In this document: in pieces, positions 1 through 8,475 of the stretch
How positions within the stretch are numbered: the stretch's first letter is position 1
Layout: each line of letters opens with the position of its first letter
From: Phycisphaerales bacterium
GTDB taxonomy: Bacteria; Planctomycetota; Phycisphaerae; Phycisphaerales; SM1A02
Assembly: GCA_014238785.1 (NCBI GenBank)
Contig: JABAAL010000030.1
Location: 1 to 61,357 of the forward strand
Reading direction: 5' to 3'
DNA length: 61,357 bases
Program-made: the position numbers and the translations under genes
Notes under the pieces: model-generated
Database searches by the model: none
Told to the model about the DNA's origin: nothing
Seen by the model: the letters and a program-made list of their open reading frames with translations, nothing else

Positions 1-149
1 TTTGGCGTGGTGAGTGTCATGTCGATTTGTACAGTGCCATTTTCAATTTCTATCTTGCGTATAAGCCCAAGGTCGTAAATATTGATTGGTAACTCTGGAT
101 CTGTAATCGTTTTAATCGCAGTAATAATATTTTCTTGTAATTCACTCAT
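1..149 (-). CDS. sufT: SufT / MIP18-family (DUF59) Fe-S assembly protein, partial
   Basis: Partial gene; the 3' end lies beyond the window edge. The minus strand from the ATG at 149 reads MSELQENIITAIKTI, then TDPELPINIYDLGLI. The DPE-(I/L)-x-IYDLGLI segment is the signature of the DUF59/MIP18 family. Family members act in Fe-S cluster maturation, and SufT is the suf-linked form. Its ATG overlaps the TGA of sufU (ATGA), so it is the sixth gene of the suf operon. Only 49 codons are visible, so the C-terminal part and any fused domain cannot be judged. Confidence 0.8.
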   Translation of the reverse strand, partial: MSELQENIITAIKTITDPELPINIYDLGLIRKIEIENGTVQIDMTLTTP

Positions 150-586
150 TCTGTACTCGCCTCGTTATTACCATCTAGCGCCGCAATCAAGGTATGCCAT
201 GCGAGCGTCGCACATTTAACACGCATTGGAAATTCTCGAACGCCCGAGAATACGGATAACTTTTTAGGCACATTCTCTGCAGTGCCATCACCAGCAACAA
301 GTTCATGGAAGCCTCGGAATAGATCTTTTGCATCCTGTATGGTTTTGCCTCGTAGCACTTCGGACATTAAGTCTGAAGACGCTGTTGAAATAGCGCACCC
401 CTCACCGTCAAATTTCACATCATTGATTGTCTCGCCGTCTAAACTTATTGTCACGACAATCTTGTCTCCGCAAAGTGGGTTATGCCCGGTGCCAATACAG
501 TTACACGGGTCGGTTTTGCCACGATGTCTTGGGTTTTTAGCATGGTCGGTGACCATCTCTAAATAAAGCTCGCGTAAGTCAGACAT
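146..586 (-). CDS. sufU: SufU-type Fe-S / sulfur-transfer scaffold protein
   Basis: 146-residue NifU-like protein. SufU accepts sulfur from SufS through a zinc-bound active site. The three expected cysteine regions are present: NPLCGDKIVV, GEGCAISTASS and RVKCATLAWH. The insert between the second and third cysteines (around ELVAGDGTAENVPKK) is typical of SufU and absent from IscU. An upstream in-frame start at 631 is possible, but the ATG at 586 overlaps the sufS stop as TAATG and begins MSDLRELYLEM, the usual family start. It lies between sufS and sufT. Confidence 0.93.
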   Translation of the reverse strand: MSDLRELYLEMVTDHAKNPRHRGKTDPCNCIGTGHNPLCGDKIVVTISLDGETINDVKFDGEGCAISTASSDLMSEVLRGKTIQDAKDLFRGFHELVAGDGTAENVPKKLSVFSGVREFPMRVKCATLAWHTLIAALDGNNEASTE

Positions 587-1803
587 TATCCAAGTATCCT
601 CATTGCTTCTTTGATTCCCACGCCAAGACAATCAAGATCCTTGCGAGTGTTATAGATGCAGAGCGAAGCGCGGCAGGTTGCGGCGAGTCCAAATCGTTTC
701 ATGAGTGGTTCTGCGCAGTGATTACCCGTACGAATTGCAACACCAGCGTGATCAAGAATCGTCCCAACATCGTGGGGGTGTACACCTCTAAGTGTAAATG
801 CGATCACGCCTGCATTGTGTTTCGAGGCGCCAACAATGTCAACACCATCGATTGCAAGCAATACTTCTCTGCCATAGGCAAGTAGTTCTTGTTCATGTTT
901 ACTTATTTTATCGTAGCCAATCTCTTGGATCCAACTGACAGCCACGCCAAGACCAATCGCTCCCGCTATGTTTGGCGTGCCTGCTTCAAATTTAAAAGGC
1001 ACATCATTCCACGTTGTCTCTTCGAACGACACAGACAAAATCATGTCGCCACCACCTTGCCATGGTTCCATTTCTTGGAGCAGTTCATATTTCCCAAACA
1101 AACACCCAATGCCAGTTGGACCAAACATCTTGTGACCCGAAATCGCATAAAAATCACAATCAATATCCGAAATGTCAACTCGAAGATGTCCGGTTGCTTG
1201 TGCGCCGTCAACAACAGTCGTTGCGCCAACTTCCCGCGCCAACTTGCATATTTCCTTGACGGGATTGATTGTGCCTATTGCATTAGAGACGTGTGCCATT
1301 GAAACAATTACAACGTCTTTTGTAAGAAGAGACTTATATGCTTCCATGTCAAGCGAGCCATCATCGCACACTGGAACTACTTCAAGTGATGCGCCAGTTT
1401 GTTCACAAACAAGTTGCCACGGAACTATATTTGAGTGATGTTCCATCTCGGTAATGAGGATGACATCACCTTCACCAAGACGGGGCCGTGCATACGCTTG
1501 GGCTATGAGGTTGATAGCTTCGGTCGCACCTCGGACAAAAATAACTTCTTCGTGGCGGGAACAGTGAAGCAGGTTTGCAATTTGCAACCGCGCATTCTCA
1601 TATGCTTGGGTAGCCCGTTGACTGAGCGTGTGCACTCCACGATGAATGTTTGCATTGTCATGTTCATAATAGGCAACAATGGCATCAATGACGCACTGTG
1701 GTTTCTGTGTTGTGGCAGCAGAATCAAGGTAGACCAAACGATTATCGCCAATCGTTTGATGCAATGCAGGAAACGAATCTGCGATGATTTGCGTGTGTTT
1801 CAT
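586..1803 (-). CDS. sufS: Cysteine desulfurase SufS
   Basis: 405-residue class V PLP aminotransferase fold that takes sulfur from cysteine as an enzyme-bound persulfide for SufU. The PLP lysine is K225 in ISGHKMFGPTGIG. The catalytic cysteine is about C363 in RTGNHCAEPLMKRF, the group II (SufS) form of the loop. The E-H-H-S-N-I-V-P-W PLP-binding stretch lies near residue 121. The length is normal for SufS. The start codon directly abuts the sufD stop, and the stop overlaps the sufU start, which indicates translational coupling. Confidence 0.95.
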   Translation of the reverse strand: MKHTQIIADSFPALHQTIGDNRLVYLDSAATTQKPQCVIDAIVAYYEHDNANIHRGVHTLSQRATQAYENARLQIANLLHCSRHEEVIFVRGATEAINLIAQAYARPRLGEGDVILITEMEHHSNIVPWQLVCEQTGASLEVVPVCDDGSLDMEAYKSLLTKDVVIVSMAHVSNAIGTINPVKEICKLAREVGATTVVDGAQATGHLRVDISDIDCDFYAISGHKMFGPTGIGCLFGKYELLQEMEPWQGGGDMILSVSFEETTWNDVPFKFEAGTPNIAGAIGLGVAVSWIQEIGYDKISKHEQELLAYGREVLLAIDGVDIVGASKHNAGVIAFTLRGVHPHDVGTILDHAGVAIRTGNHCAEPLMKRFGLAATCRASLCIYNTRKDLDCLGVGIKEAMRILG

Positions 1804-2961
1804 TTACAGGGTCCTGATAAAATCCCCGCCGGGCATGTTTGAAAGAAGTTCGTCTGTGAGCGTCTTTCTAAATGCATCGTCTGCAAGGTCTTCTAAACTT
1901 TCGTTTAAAAATGCGTACATCAGCAGTGTTTCTGCTGCATCACCTGGAATACCTCGCGAACGCAAGTACAACTTTGCTTCTTCGTCAATTTCACCAGTTG
2001 TTGCACCATGCGTGCAGGCGACATCATCGTTATAGATTTCAAGTTGCGGGCGAGCAATTGCATTTGCATCATCGCTGAGTAAGATATTTTGATTGGTCTG
2101 CTTCGCATCAGTTTCAGTTGCACCTTCCTTGACATAAATGCGACCAGTAAAAACTGATTTTGCATTGCCATCTAGAATGCCTTTGTAAAACTCGCGGCTG
2201 TTACAACATGGGAAGTTGTGTTCGATTCGAAGATGATTGTCTACTTGTTGGTCTTGCCCAAGCATGTACATTCCATCGAAATTAGATTCGATGTGTTTGC
2301 CGTCTAAATACGCACAAACTTCATTTCGGGACAACTTACTTGCAAGCGTAATCGTGTGTGTTTGTACTTCACTTGATTCATGTTGGCAAACATGAAGTTG
2401 GCCAAGTTGATACGCTGTTTTAGAACCACGGATTGCACGTACAAGCGTCACATTTGAATTTTCTTCAGCCATGATTTCAGTGAGTGGCATGAACAAGTGT
2501 CCACTGTCACCTAAACACACATGTGTTTCAGCGACGGAAACAGACTCGCCTTTTGCAGCGTGAATGAATACTCGGCCACTTGCAGCAGTTGCACAATCTC
2601 CAGTAACAAGTTGCAGGATATGCACTGTTTTGTCTTGGTTTCCGGTAATCGTGACCGTGTCACAATCAAGGCGTGGGATATCACTTTCGCCACGGCATGC
2701 AATTGTTCCCGCAAGTGTATTATTTTCGTTGATTGAAACACCTTCGCCAAGGCGCGAGGTATCTTCATTGAACACGCCATTGATCAGCACCACAAAAATA
2801 TTTGCAGGCGCAACATCAAAACCACGAATAGTTGATTCTTCTACAAAAGTGGTGCTCAAAGCAAAATCTGTCTTCGCCAGTGCAGAAACATTTGTATACA
2901 TCCACGCTTCAGTTTTGTGGAGTGTTTCAAAACATGTATTGTCGAATGTCATTGTGGTCAT
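1804..2961 (-). CDS. sufD: Fe-S cluster assembly protein SufD
   Basis: 385 residues with the right-handed beta-helix SufB/SufD core: repeated short strands, and the C-terminal region HGATTGEIDEEAKLYLRSRG followed by MYAFLNESLEDLADD, typical of SufD. SufD pairs with SufB and SufC to form the cluster-building scaffold. The start at 2961 (MTTMTFDNTCF) overlaps the sufC stop as ATGA; an in-frame start eight codons upstream would run further into sufC and is less likely. It sits between sufC and sufS. Confidence 0.92.
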   Translation of the reverse strand: MTTMTFDNTCFETLHKTEAWMYTNVSALAKTDFALSTTFVEESTIRGFDVAPANIFVVLINGVFNEDTSRLGEGVSINENNTLAGTIACRGESDIPRLDCDTVTITGNQDKTVHILQLVTGDCATAASGRVFIHAAKGESVSVAETHVCLGDSGHLFMPLTEIMAEENSNVTLVRAIRGSKTAYQLGQLHVCQHESSEVQTHTITLASKLSRNEVCAYLDGKHIESNFDGMYMLGQDQQVDNHLRIEHNFPCCNSREFYKGILDGNAKSVFTGRIYVKEGATETDAKQTNQNILLSDDANAIARPQLEIYNDDVACTHGATTGEIDEEAKLYLRSRGIPGDAAETLLMYAFLNESLEDLADDAFRKTLTDELLSNMPGGDFIRTL

Positions 2962-3734
2962 CCGCAACAGCATCCAGTGCCGCAATCTTCAAATGCAGCG
3001 TAGCCCTTTTCTTCAAGTTCAAGTGCAAGTTCCTTGCCACCGCTTTTGACAATTTCGCCATTAATAAGCACGTGTACAAAGTCTGGCACGATGTGATCAA
3101 GTAACCGTTGGTAATGTGTGATCACAACGAATCCACGGTCTTGGCCGCGTAACTTATTCACGCCATCTGCCACGATGCGGAGTGCATCGATGTCAAGGCC
3201 CGAATCTGTTTCGTCAAGAACGCACAACTTAGGGTCAAGCATTGCCATTTGAAAAATTTCAGCTCGTTTCTTTTCGCCACCGGAGAAGCCCTCATTTACG
3301 CCTCGATCAAGGAGGTCCGTATTAAGTTTCACAGACGCAGCTTTTTCTTCAACAAGATCAAGGAAGTCCATTGCATCAAGTTCTTCTTCGCCGCGGTACT
3401 TTCGCATTGCGTTGACTGCTGCCTTCAAAAAGAACTTAGTAGAAACGCCAGGAATTTCAACAGGGTATTGGAAGGCTAAAAAGATTCCTGCACACGCTCG
3501 TTGATCAGCGTCAAGTTCCAAAAGGTCTTGACCCATGAAGTAAATTTCACCTTCGGTGACTTCGTAGGCATCGTGGCCGGCAAGGACACAGGCAAGCGTA
3601 CTCTTCCCCGAACCGTTTGGCCCCATTATGGAATGCACTTCGCCAGGAAATACAGTTAAGTTGACACCTTTAAGTATGTCATTTCCTTCGACGTTGGCGT
3701 GTAAATTTTTAATTTCTAGTAAGGGTGTTGTCAT
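2958..3734 (-). CDS. sufC: Fe-S assembly ABC ATPase SufC with cysteine-rich tail
   Basis: 258-residue soluble ABC ATPase that powers the SufBCD scaffold. Visible motifs are Walker A GPNGSGKST, signature FSGGEKKRAEI, Walker B LCVLDETDSGLD and the switch histidine in VITHYQRLL. The DETDSGLD form is typical of SufC. Unusually, the protein ends FEDCGTGCCCG, four cysteines within the last eight residues, beyond the normal SufC end. The tail could bind metal or a cluster, but this is inference. It lies 20 bp downstream of sufB and overlaps sufD. Confidence 0.95.
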   Translation of the reverse strand: MTTPLLEIKNLHANVEGNDILKGVNLTVFPGEVHSIMGPNGSGKSTLACVLAGHDAYEVTEGEIYFMGQDLLELDADQRACAGIFLAFQYPVEIPGVSTKFFLKAAVNAMRKYRGEEELDAMDFLDLVEEKAASVKLNTDLLDRGVNEGFSGGEKKRAEIFQMAMLDPKLCVLDETDSGLDIDALRIVADGVNKLRGQDRGFVVITHYQRLLDHIVPDFVHVLINGEIVKSGGKELALELEEKGYAAFEDCGTGCCCG

Positions 3735-3754
3735 ATTATTCTCTCTTCAGTGCG

Positions 3755-5311
3755 TTATCCAACGCTTGCTTCTAAACTCACTTCAAGGAGACGTCGTGCT
3801 TCCACAGCGAACTCCATTGGTAATTCTCTAAATACTTCCTTGCAGAACCCGTTGACAATCATGTTGATAGCGTCTTCTGTGGAAATGCCACGTTGATTGC
3901 AGTAGAAGAGTTGGTCTTCACCGATCTTCGAAGTAGATGCTTCGTGTTCTGCTTTTGCTGTTTTATTTTTCACTTCGATGTATGGGAATGTATGAGCGCC
4001 GCATTCATCACCCATAAGCATCGAGTCACATTGCGTGTAATTTCGCGCGTTTTCAGCGCCTTTTTGAATTTTCACGAGACCCCGATAAATGTTTTGACCA
4101 TGGCCGGCGCTGATGCCTTTGCTGACAATCGTACTTCTCGTGTTCTTGCCAATGTGAATCATTTTCGTGCCGGTGTCTGCTTGCTGATAATTATTTGTGA
4201 GCGCTACCGAATAAAATTCGCCAACTGAATCATCGCCAAGCAAAATACAAGAAGGATATTTCCAAGTTACAGCAGAGCCTGTTTCAACTTGCGTCCATGT
4301 GATGCGACTGCTGTTGCCTTGACACTTGCCACGCTTTGTGACGAAGTTGTAAATGCCCCCGACACCGTTTTCATCGCCAGGATACCAGTTTTGTACGGTT
4401 GAATATTTAATGCTTGCATTGTCAAGAGCAACGAGTTCAACAACAGCTGCGTGCAATTGATTTTCATCTCGCATTGGCGCGGTGCACCCTTCAAGGTACG
4501 AAACACTTGCACCTTCTTCAGCAATAATGAGTGTGCGTTCAAATTGACCGGAGGATTTAGCATTGATTCGGAAATACGTGGATAAATCCATCGGACACTT
4601 AACACCCTTAGGGATGTATACAAACGATCCATCAGTAAAGACGGCGCTGTTCAAGGTGGCATAGTAATTATCTGAGTAGGGGACAATGGTTCCAAGATAC
4701 TTTTTGACAAGTTCAGGGTGGTCACGCACAGCTTCTGAGATTGGACAAAAAATGATGCCAATTTCAGCGAGTTTGTCTTGGTACGTTGTTCCAACTGATA
4801 CAGAGTCAAACACGGCATCGACTGCAACGCCTGCAAGGGCGGCGTGTTCTGCAAGTGGAATGCCAAGTTTTTTGTACGTTTCAAGAAGTTTCGGATCAAC
4901 TTCATCAAGTGATTTGGGCGCATCTTCCATCGACTTTGGTGCTGAATAGAAAACAATTTCATCGTAGTTTGGTTTGTTGTATGTAAGGTGCGCCCACTCT
5001 GGTTCTTCCATGGTGAGCCAATGTTTGTACGCGTTTAAACGCCAATCAAGTAGCCACTGTGGTTCTTTCTTCTTCGCAGAGATAAATGCAATTGTTGATT
5101 CATCGAGTCCGGGAGGCGCGGAGTCCGCTTCAATGTCTGTGACAAATCCCCACTTGTACTTTTCATTGAAAGTTTCTTTGAGTAGCTGCGTATCTTGTGC
5201 AGCAGTATTTGATGAACTTAAAAGCGTGCCTGCATCAGGTAAATCAGCGAGGAGTTCAACCTCTTGTGTTCGCTTTTTTGTATTGTTAGGCATGTTTGTT
5301 TTGTCTTCCAT
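3755..5311 (-). CDS. sufB: Fe-S cluster assembly protein SufB
   Basis: 518 residues from the ATG at 5311; first gene of the suf operon. SufB is the scaffold subunit on which the nascent cluster is built. The conserved C-terminal core is clear: [70 protein letters not shown] and [14 protein letters not shown]. Three starts are possible: TTG at 5326 with GGGGA close upstream, ATG at 5311, and ATG at 5293 with GGAAG 11 bases before it. A Fur-like box lies between the first two. The extreme N-terminus is therefore uncertain; the rest is not. Confidence 0.93.
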   Translation of the reverse strand: MEDKTNMPNNTKKRTQEVELLADLPDAGTLLSSSNTAAQDTQLLKETFNEKYKWGFVTDIEADSAPPGLDESTIAFISAKKKEPQWLLDWRLNAYKHWLTMEEPEWAHLTYNKPNYDEIVFYSAPKSMEDAPKSLDEVDPKLLETYKKLGIPLAEHAALAGVAVDAVFDSVSVGTTYQDKLAEIGIIFCPISEAVRDHPELVKKYLGTIVPYSDNYYATLNSAVFTDGSFVYIPKGVKCPMDLSTYFRINAKSSGQFERTLIIAEEGASVSYLEGCTAPMRDENQLHAAVVELVALDNASIKYSTVQNWYPGDENGVGGIYNFVTKRGKCQGNSSRITWTQVETGSAVTWKYPSCILLGDDSVGEFYSVALTNNYQQADTGTKMIHIGKNTRSTIVSKGISAGHGQNIYRGLVKIQKGAENARNYTQCDSMLMGDECGAHTFPYIEVKNKTAKAEHEASTSKIGEDQLFYCNQRGISTEDAINMIVNGFCKEVFRELPMEFAVEARRLLEVSLEASVG

Positions 5312-5327
5312 GAGAATGAGTATCAAT
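5309..5327 (-). promoter_or_regulatory. Fur-like operator at the sufB start
   Basis: On the minus strand, TGATACTCATTCTCA (5311-5325) matches the Fur 7-1-7 consensus TGATAATCATTATCA at 13 of 15 positions. It touches the ATG at 5311, and GATAAT, a good -10 hexamer, lies just upstream. Iron repression of suf operons is common, so the location makes sense. A near-identical 17-mer occurs in front of actA (33435-33451). No binding has been shown; this is a motif match by eye. Confidence 0.5.
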
Positions 5328-5731
5328 TATCCCCGAATTGTGTCTCCCAAATTTTCTCGTTACGTATTCTATCAATAAAACATCAAATATGCGAATTATT
5401 GCTTGGTAATCAGCCCTGCACCCCGATTGCGTGTGATATTCACAGATTTGTAGCAGCCGTGCCACGAGAGGGCACCCAAGTCTCCATCTACTATCTCCTC
5501 TTCAAACCATGCAACATACCCACAGGTGGAAGTGGTTTTTCTTGTCGTACGAATTTAGAATGCACAACGTGACTTCATCACGACCCTGGTTTATGGCAGT
5601 AGATATTTTGCAAAGCTAAGTTTTAGAGCAAGTAAAATTTTTAGCAGGATTAAGCAACATAATACATGTTTCATGCCAATAGAATGCCTCATCTGACGAC
5701 AGCGAGTAGCTCAAGCAGTTACGATTCGTGT
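5312..5731. other. Intergenic region between divergent sufB and FAD oxidase gene
   Basis: About 420 bases with no convincing gene. Besides the Fur-like box it holds a weak minus-strand promoter candidate, TTCGCA (5390-5395), 18 bases, TAGAAT (5366-5371), facing sufB. There is also a small hairpin, GTGCC/GGCAC with a 7-base loop (5459-5475). No tRNA, riboswitch or transposon end was recognised. Presumably it carries the promoters of both flanking genes. Confidence 0.4.
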
Positions 5732-7222
5732 ATGCAGAGGCGTGAATTTTTAAAATCAGCAAGTATCTTCACTGTGATGACGCAGTCGCCTTGGTCAATC
5801 TCTCTTGGTTTTGGAAATCCAGAACCAAGTGGGGGCATCCTTCTCAATGATGCGCACAGTGGGTTAAACTCAACCCGCGTTCACAGCGTGCATGTTCCGG
5901 TAACAATTGAGGCGTTACAAAAGGTTGTGATAGATGCGGCTATGCAAAAACGTGTTGTGTCAATTTCTGGTGGCAAGCATGCTCTTGGATCTCAACAATT
6001 AGCAACCGATGCAATGCACATTGACACGACGAGCCTTAACCGAGTAGTAGGTTTAGATTTAAACAACGGCATCGTCAAAGTAGAAGCCGGCATCCGTTGG
6101 CCCGAATTGATGGAAGGGCTGCGGGTTCTCCAAAGTGACGCTGAAAATCCGTGGGTGATTCGCCAAAAACAAGGTGGATCTGATGAAATTTGCATTGGCG
6201 GGACGCTCAGTGCAAACGCCCACGGCAGGGGGCTGGGCATGAAACCAATTATCGATGATGTTGATTTTTTTGAATTGGTGAATGCTTCCGGCGAATTAGT
6301 ATTTTGCAGTCGAGCCAAAAACCCCGAACTCTTCAAACTTGCCATCGGCGGTTATGGATTGTTTGGCTTGATCTATTCCGTTGGATTACGTTTGATGCGC
6401 CGTGAAAAACTCAAGCGTGTTGTGCAAATTGTGGATGTGCGTGAAGTTGTTGCAATTCTTGAAAATGCGCAAGCAAATGGGTGCAAGTATGGTGATTTTC
6501 AATACGACATAGATGAGAACTCGCCAACTTTTATGAAACAAGGAATTTGCACGTACTACAAACCAGTTCGAGATTCAGTAGAGGTTCCCCTTAAAAAAGA
6601 ATCACTTAGCAAAGAAAAGTGGTTGGACTTTTTGTATTTGGCATGCACGGATCGCCGCAAAGGGTTTGACACGTACACAAAAATGTTTCACTCGATGGAT
6701 GGTGAGTTGTGCTGGTCAGACACAAGCCAGATGAGTACCTATCACAAAGGATATCGCGAATTTCTTAATTCCAACTTGGAGTTTGACGGGCCAGTGAGCC
6801 TCATGCTCAGTGAACTCTATGTGCCGCATGAAACATTGTCAGCGTTTATGGCAAAGGCAGCGGAGGTACTACGAGGAAGTGGAATGCCAAACATTTATGG
6901 CACGATTCGTCTTATTGAGAAGGACGATGAAACATTCTTGCCGTGGGCGAAACAGAACTATGCATGCGTTATTGTGAATTTACTTGTGACCAATACAGGT
7001 GAAGGAATTGAAAAAGCAATACACACCTTCCAAGGACTCATTGATGTAGCAATCGAATTTGGTGGTAGTTATTACTTGACATATCACAAGTGGGCACGAA
7101 GAGACCAAGTGCTTGCGTGTTACCCGCAGATGCCAGCATTCTTAATGAAGAAGTTGAAATATGATCCCAATGCTTTGTTTCAAAGCGATTGGTACAGGCA
7201 CCAATACGAGCTACTTTCGTAG
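5732..7222 (+). CDS. Tat-exported FAD-binding oxidase (PCMH/FAD-binding 4 family)
   Basis: 496 residues from the ATG at 5732, chosen because it places the twin-arginine leader MQRREFLKSASIF at the N-terminus; the frame stays open upstream to 5666. The PCMH-type FAD domain is visible as VVSISGGKHALGSQQ, the sugar-oxidase-like hydrophobic segments, GGTLSANAHGRG and AIGGYGLFGLIYSVGL. SGGKH replaces the covalent-FAD histidine loop seen in gulonolactone and alditol oxidases, so flavin linkage is uncertain. The substrate cannot be told; sugar, polyol or hydroxyacid oxidation in the periplasm is likely. It stands alone between suf and tmRNA. Confidence 0.82.
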   Translation: MQRREFLKSASIFTVMTQSPWSISLGFGNPEPSGGILLNDAHSGLNSTRVHSVHVPVTIEALQKVVIDAAMQKRVVSISGGKHALGSQQLATDAMHIDTTSLNRVVGLDLNNGIVKVEAGIRWPELMEGLRVLQSDAENPWVIRQKQGGSDEICIGGTLSANAHGRGLGMKPIIDDVDFFELVNASGELVFCSRAKNPELFKLAIGGYGLFGLIYSVGLRLMRREKLKRVVQIVDVREVVAILENAQANGCKYGDFQYDIDENSPTFMKQGICTYYKPVRDSVEVPLKKESLSKEKWLDFLYLACTDRRKGFDTYTKMFHSMDGELCWSDTSQMSTYHKGYREFLNSNLEFDGPVSLMLSELYVPHETLSAFMAKAAEVLRGSGMPNIYGTIRLIEKDDETFLPWAKQNYACVIVNLLVTNTGEGIEKAIHTFQGLIDVAIEFGGSYYLTYHKWARRDQVLACYPQMPAFLMKKLKYDPNALFQSDWYRHQYELLS

Positions 7223-7321
7223 CGTTGCTCGTATTTCTATGCTTTATGGGGCGCGTTGCAATAAAGAAGTTGCATGTTGCGACTCCTGTACGAAAAGTTA
7301 TTTATATTTCAGTTTTCCCCA

Positions 7322-7353
7322 AAAGCAAATTACTGCACGGATGTGCAGAATTT
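7322..7353 (-). terminator. Probable tmRNA terminator
   Basis: Just past the tmRNA 3' end. The stem is CTGCAC (7333-7338) with GTGCAG (7343-7348) and a GGAT loop, extended by AAATT/AATTT with one bulged base. On the minus strand it is followed by a short T-rich stretch (TTTT at 7321-7324). The U-tract is modest. Confidence 0.55.
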
Positions 7354-7368
7354 GTGGAAGAAATGGAA

Positions 7369-7714
7369 TGGAGCCGGGGAGAATCGAACTCCCGTGCCGA
7401 AACAGTCAACAACACACGTCTACGCAAATAGTCAGATGTTCAATCTCGGTACTACGTCACTACATCTAACAAACTGACGCGTACCACTGCAAACGAATTT
7501 TCTTATTCCTCCGCGGCTTGCTAGCACTTTGGAACCAGCCCGAGTTTTGCACACCGCGCTCTATCGGGCGTCCAGAACGATGTGTCGCAGGTTATGCTGC
7601 GAGTGCGTAGTTAGCGTTGCCAACTAAAAATTGTGCATCCTTTTTACGTGGCAAGGATGCTCCACGTTACGCAATGTATTGCCTTCCCTGTCCGGTCGAA
7701 ACCAGGTCGGCCCC
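7369..7714 (-). ncRNA. ssrA: Transfer-messenger RNA (tmRNA)
   Basis: Rescues stalled ribosomes and tags the unfinished protein. On the minus strand the 5' end is GGGGCCGACCTGGTTTCGAC (from 7714) and the 3' end is TTCGATTCTCCCCGGCTCCA (to 7369). The two ends pair as an acceptor stem, GGGGCCG with CGGCTCC, giving the tRNA-like domain; the T-arm sequence GTTCGATTC is visible. The terminal CCA is not fully encoded. The internal mRNA part encodes the tag GNANYALAA followed by TAA. The length of about 346 nt is normal for a one-piece tmRNA. Short open frames across this region are chance. Confidence 0.96.
7592..7621 (-). other. tmRNA tag-peptide reading frame (GNANYALAA)
   Basis: Reading 7621 to 7592 on the minus strand gives Gly-Asn-Ala-Asn-Tyr-Ala-Leu-Ala-Ala and TAA. 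TTAGTT precedes the resume codon, like the TAGTC before GCA in E. coli. The C-terminal ALAA is the usual protease-recognition end. Confidence 0.8.
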
Positions 7715-7737
7715 TAAGTTGTCAAAGAGCAATACAC

Positions 7738-7765
7738 AGTATAACCCTAACAATGAAAAAGTCGA
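7738..7765 (-). promoter_or_regulatory. Probable sigma-70-type promoter of tmRNA
   Basis: Minus strand: TCGACT (7760-7765), 16-base spacer, TATACT (7738-7743). The -35 matches TTGACA at 4 of 6 and the -10 matches TATAAT at 5 of 6. Transcription would start roughly 16 bases before the mature 5' end at 7714, leaving a short leader for RNase P trimming. Confidence 0.5.
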
Positions 7766-7771
7766 TAAATA

Positions 7772-8377
7772 TTATTTTTTTACTGCGCTAATTGCTGGCA
7801 TAATTTTTGAAAGTATGCGCAACAGCACCTCTGCTTGTGTTCCAAGCGCATCGATGTCTGCGATGATGTCCTTGTTATAACACGCTAAAACGGGCGCAGT
7901 TTGTTCTGCGTAGACTTCAAATCTCTTGCGGATTATCAATTCGTCCGTGTCGTCTGGGCGACCCTGTTCCGTTGCACGTTTTTGCATTCTTCGTACCATT
8001 TCATCGATGTCCTCACAGACGAGATGGATAATCATGAAGGGATTTATGTATTCCTGCATGGTTTCAGCCTGTGGTTCGCTTCGCGGAATCCCATCAAGGA
8101 GCAAAATATCACGATTGGGGGTATATAACTTATGCTCTATAAGTTGCTCAACGTGTTGCCGCCATAATCTGACCGTCAAGAAATCAGGAACAAGTAAACC
8201 CTGCGAGGAGTACCGCGTGAATTCCAAGCCAATTTCCGACTCTTTATCGAGTGAACGGAACATATCGCCGGTTGCAAGGTGAAAAAAACCTGGGATAGAC
8301 CCTAGCATTTTCCCTTGCGTACCTTTCCCAACGCCAGGGGGGCCAATCAACAAAATAGATGGATACTTCTGTGCCAT
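7772..8377 (-). CDS. adk: Adenylate kinase family nucleotide kinase
   Basis: 201 residues from the ATG at 8377. Makes ADP from AMP and ATP. The P-loop GPPGVGKGTQ is at residues 12-21. AMP-site motifs are ATGDMFR and DGIPRSEPQ (usually DGFPR). The arginine-rich end of the short lid is GRPDDTDELIIRKRFEVY. It is the short form without a zinc lid. An in-frame TTG ten codons upstream (8407) is possible, but neither start has a clear ribosome site. DGIPRS instead of DGFPRT leaves a small chance that it serves another NMP. Confidence 0.88.
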   Translation of the reverse strand: MAQKYPSILLIGPPGVGKGTQGKMLGSIPGFFHLATGDMFRSLDKESEIGLEFTRYSSQGLLVPDFLTVRLWRQHVEQLIEHKLYTPNRDILLLDGIPRSEPQAETMQEYINPFMIIHLVCEDIDEMVRRMQKRATEQGRPDDTDELIIRKRFEVYAEQTAPVLACYNKDIIADIDALGTQAEVLLRILSKIMPAISAVKK

Positions 8378-8437
8378 TGGGTGCTTAGAATTGAGAATGA
8401 TAGCCAATTATTGTCTTGAAGGTTATTGAGTTCTGAG

Positions 8438-8468
8438 CCAAATAAACACCTCAGAGGGAATTATTTGG
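8438..8468. repeat. Nested palindrome in the recJ leader
   Basis: Outer arms CCAAATAA (8438-8445) and TTATTTGG (8461-8468) are a perfect 8-bp inverted repeat. Inside lies CCTC-A-GAGG (8449-8457). It ends 7 bases before the recJ ATG. The left half resembles the repeat units at 28921-28980 and 29101-29160 (GAGCCAAAT followed by CCTCnGAGG). Confidence 0.55.
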
Positions 8469-8475
8469 TTGTAGG

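Noticed and set aside
7161..7477. Short plus-strand frames across the tmRNA 3' part
   Set aside because: They run through a structured RNA gene on the other strand and carry no protein-like features.
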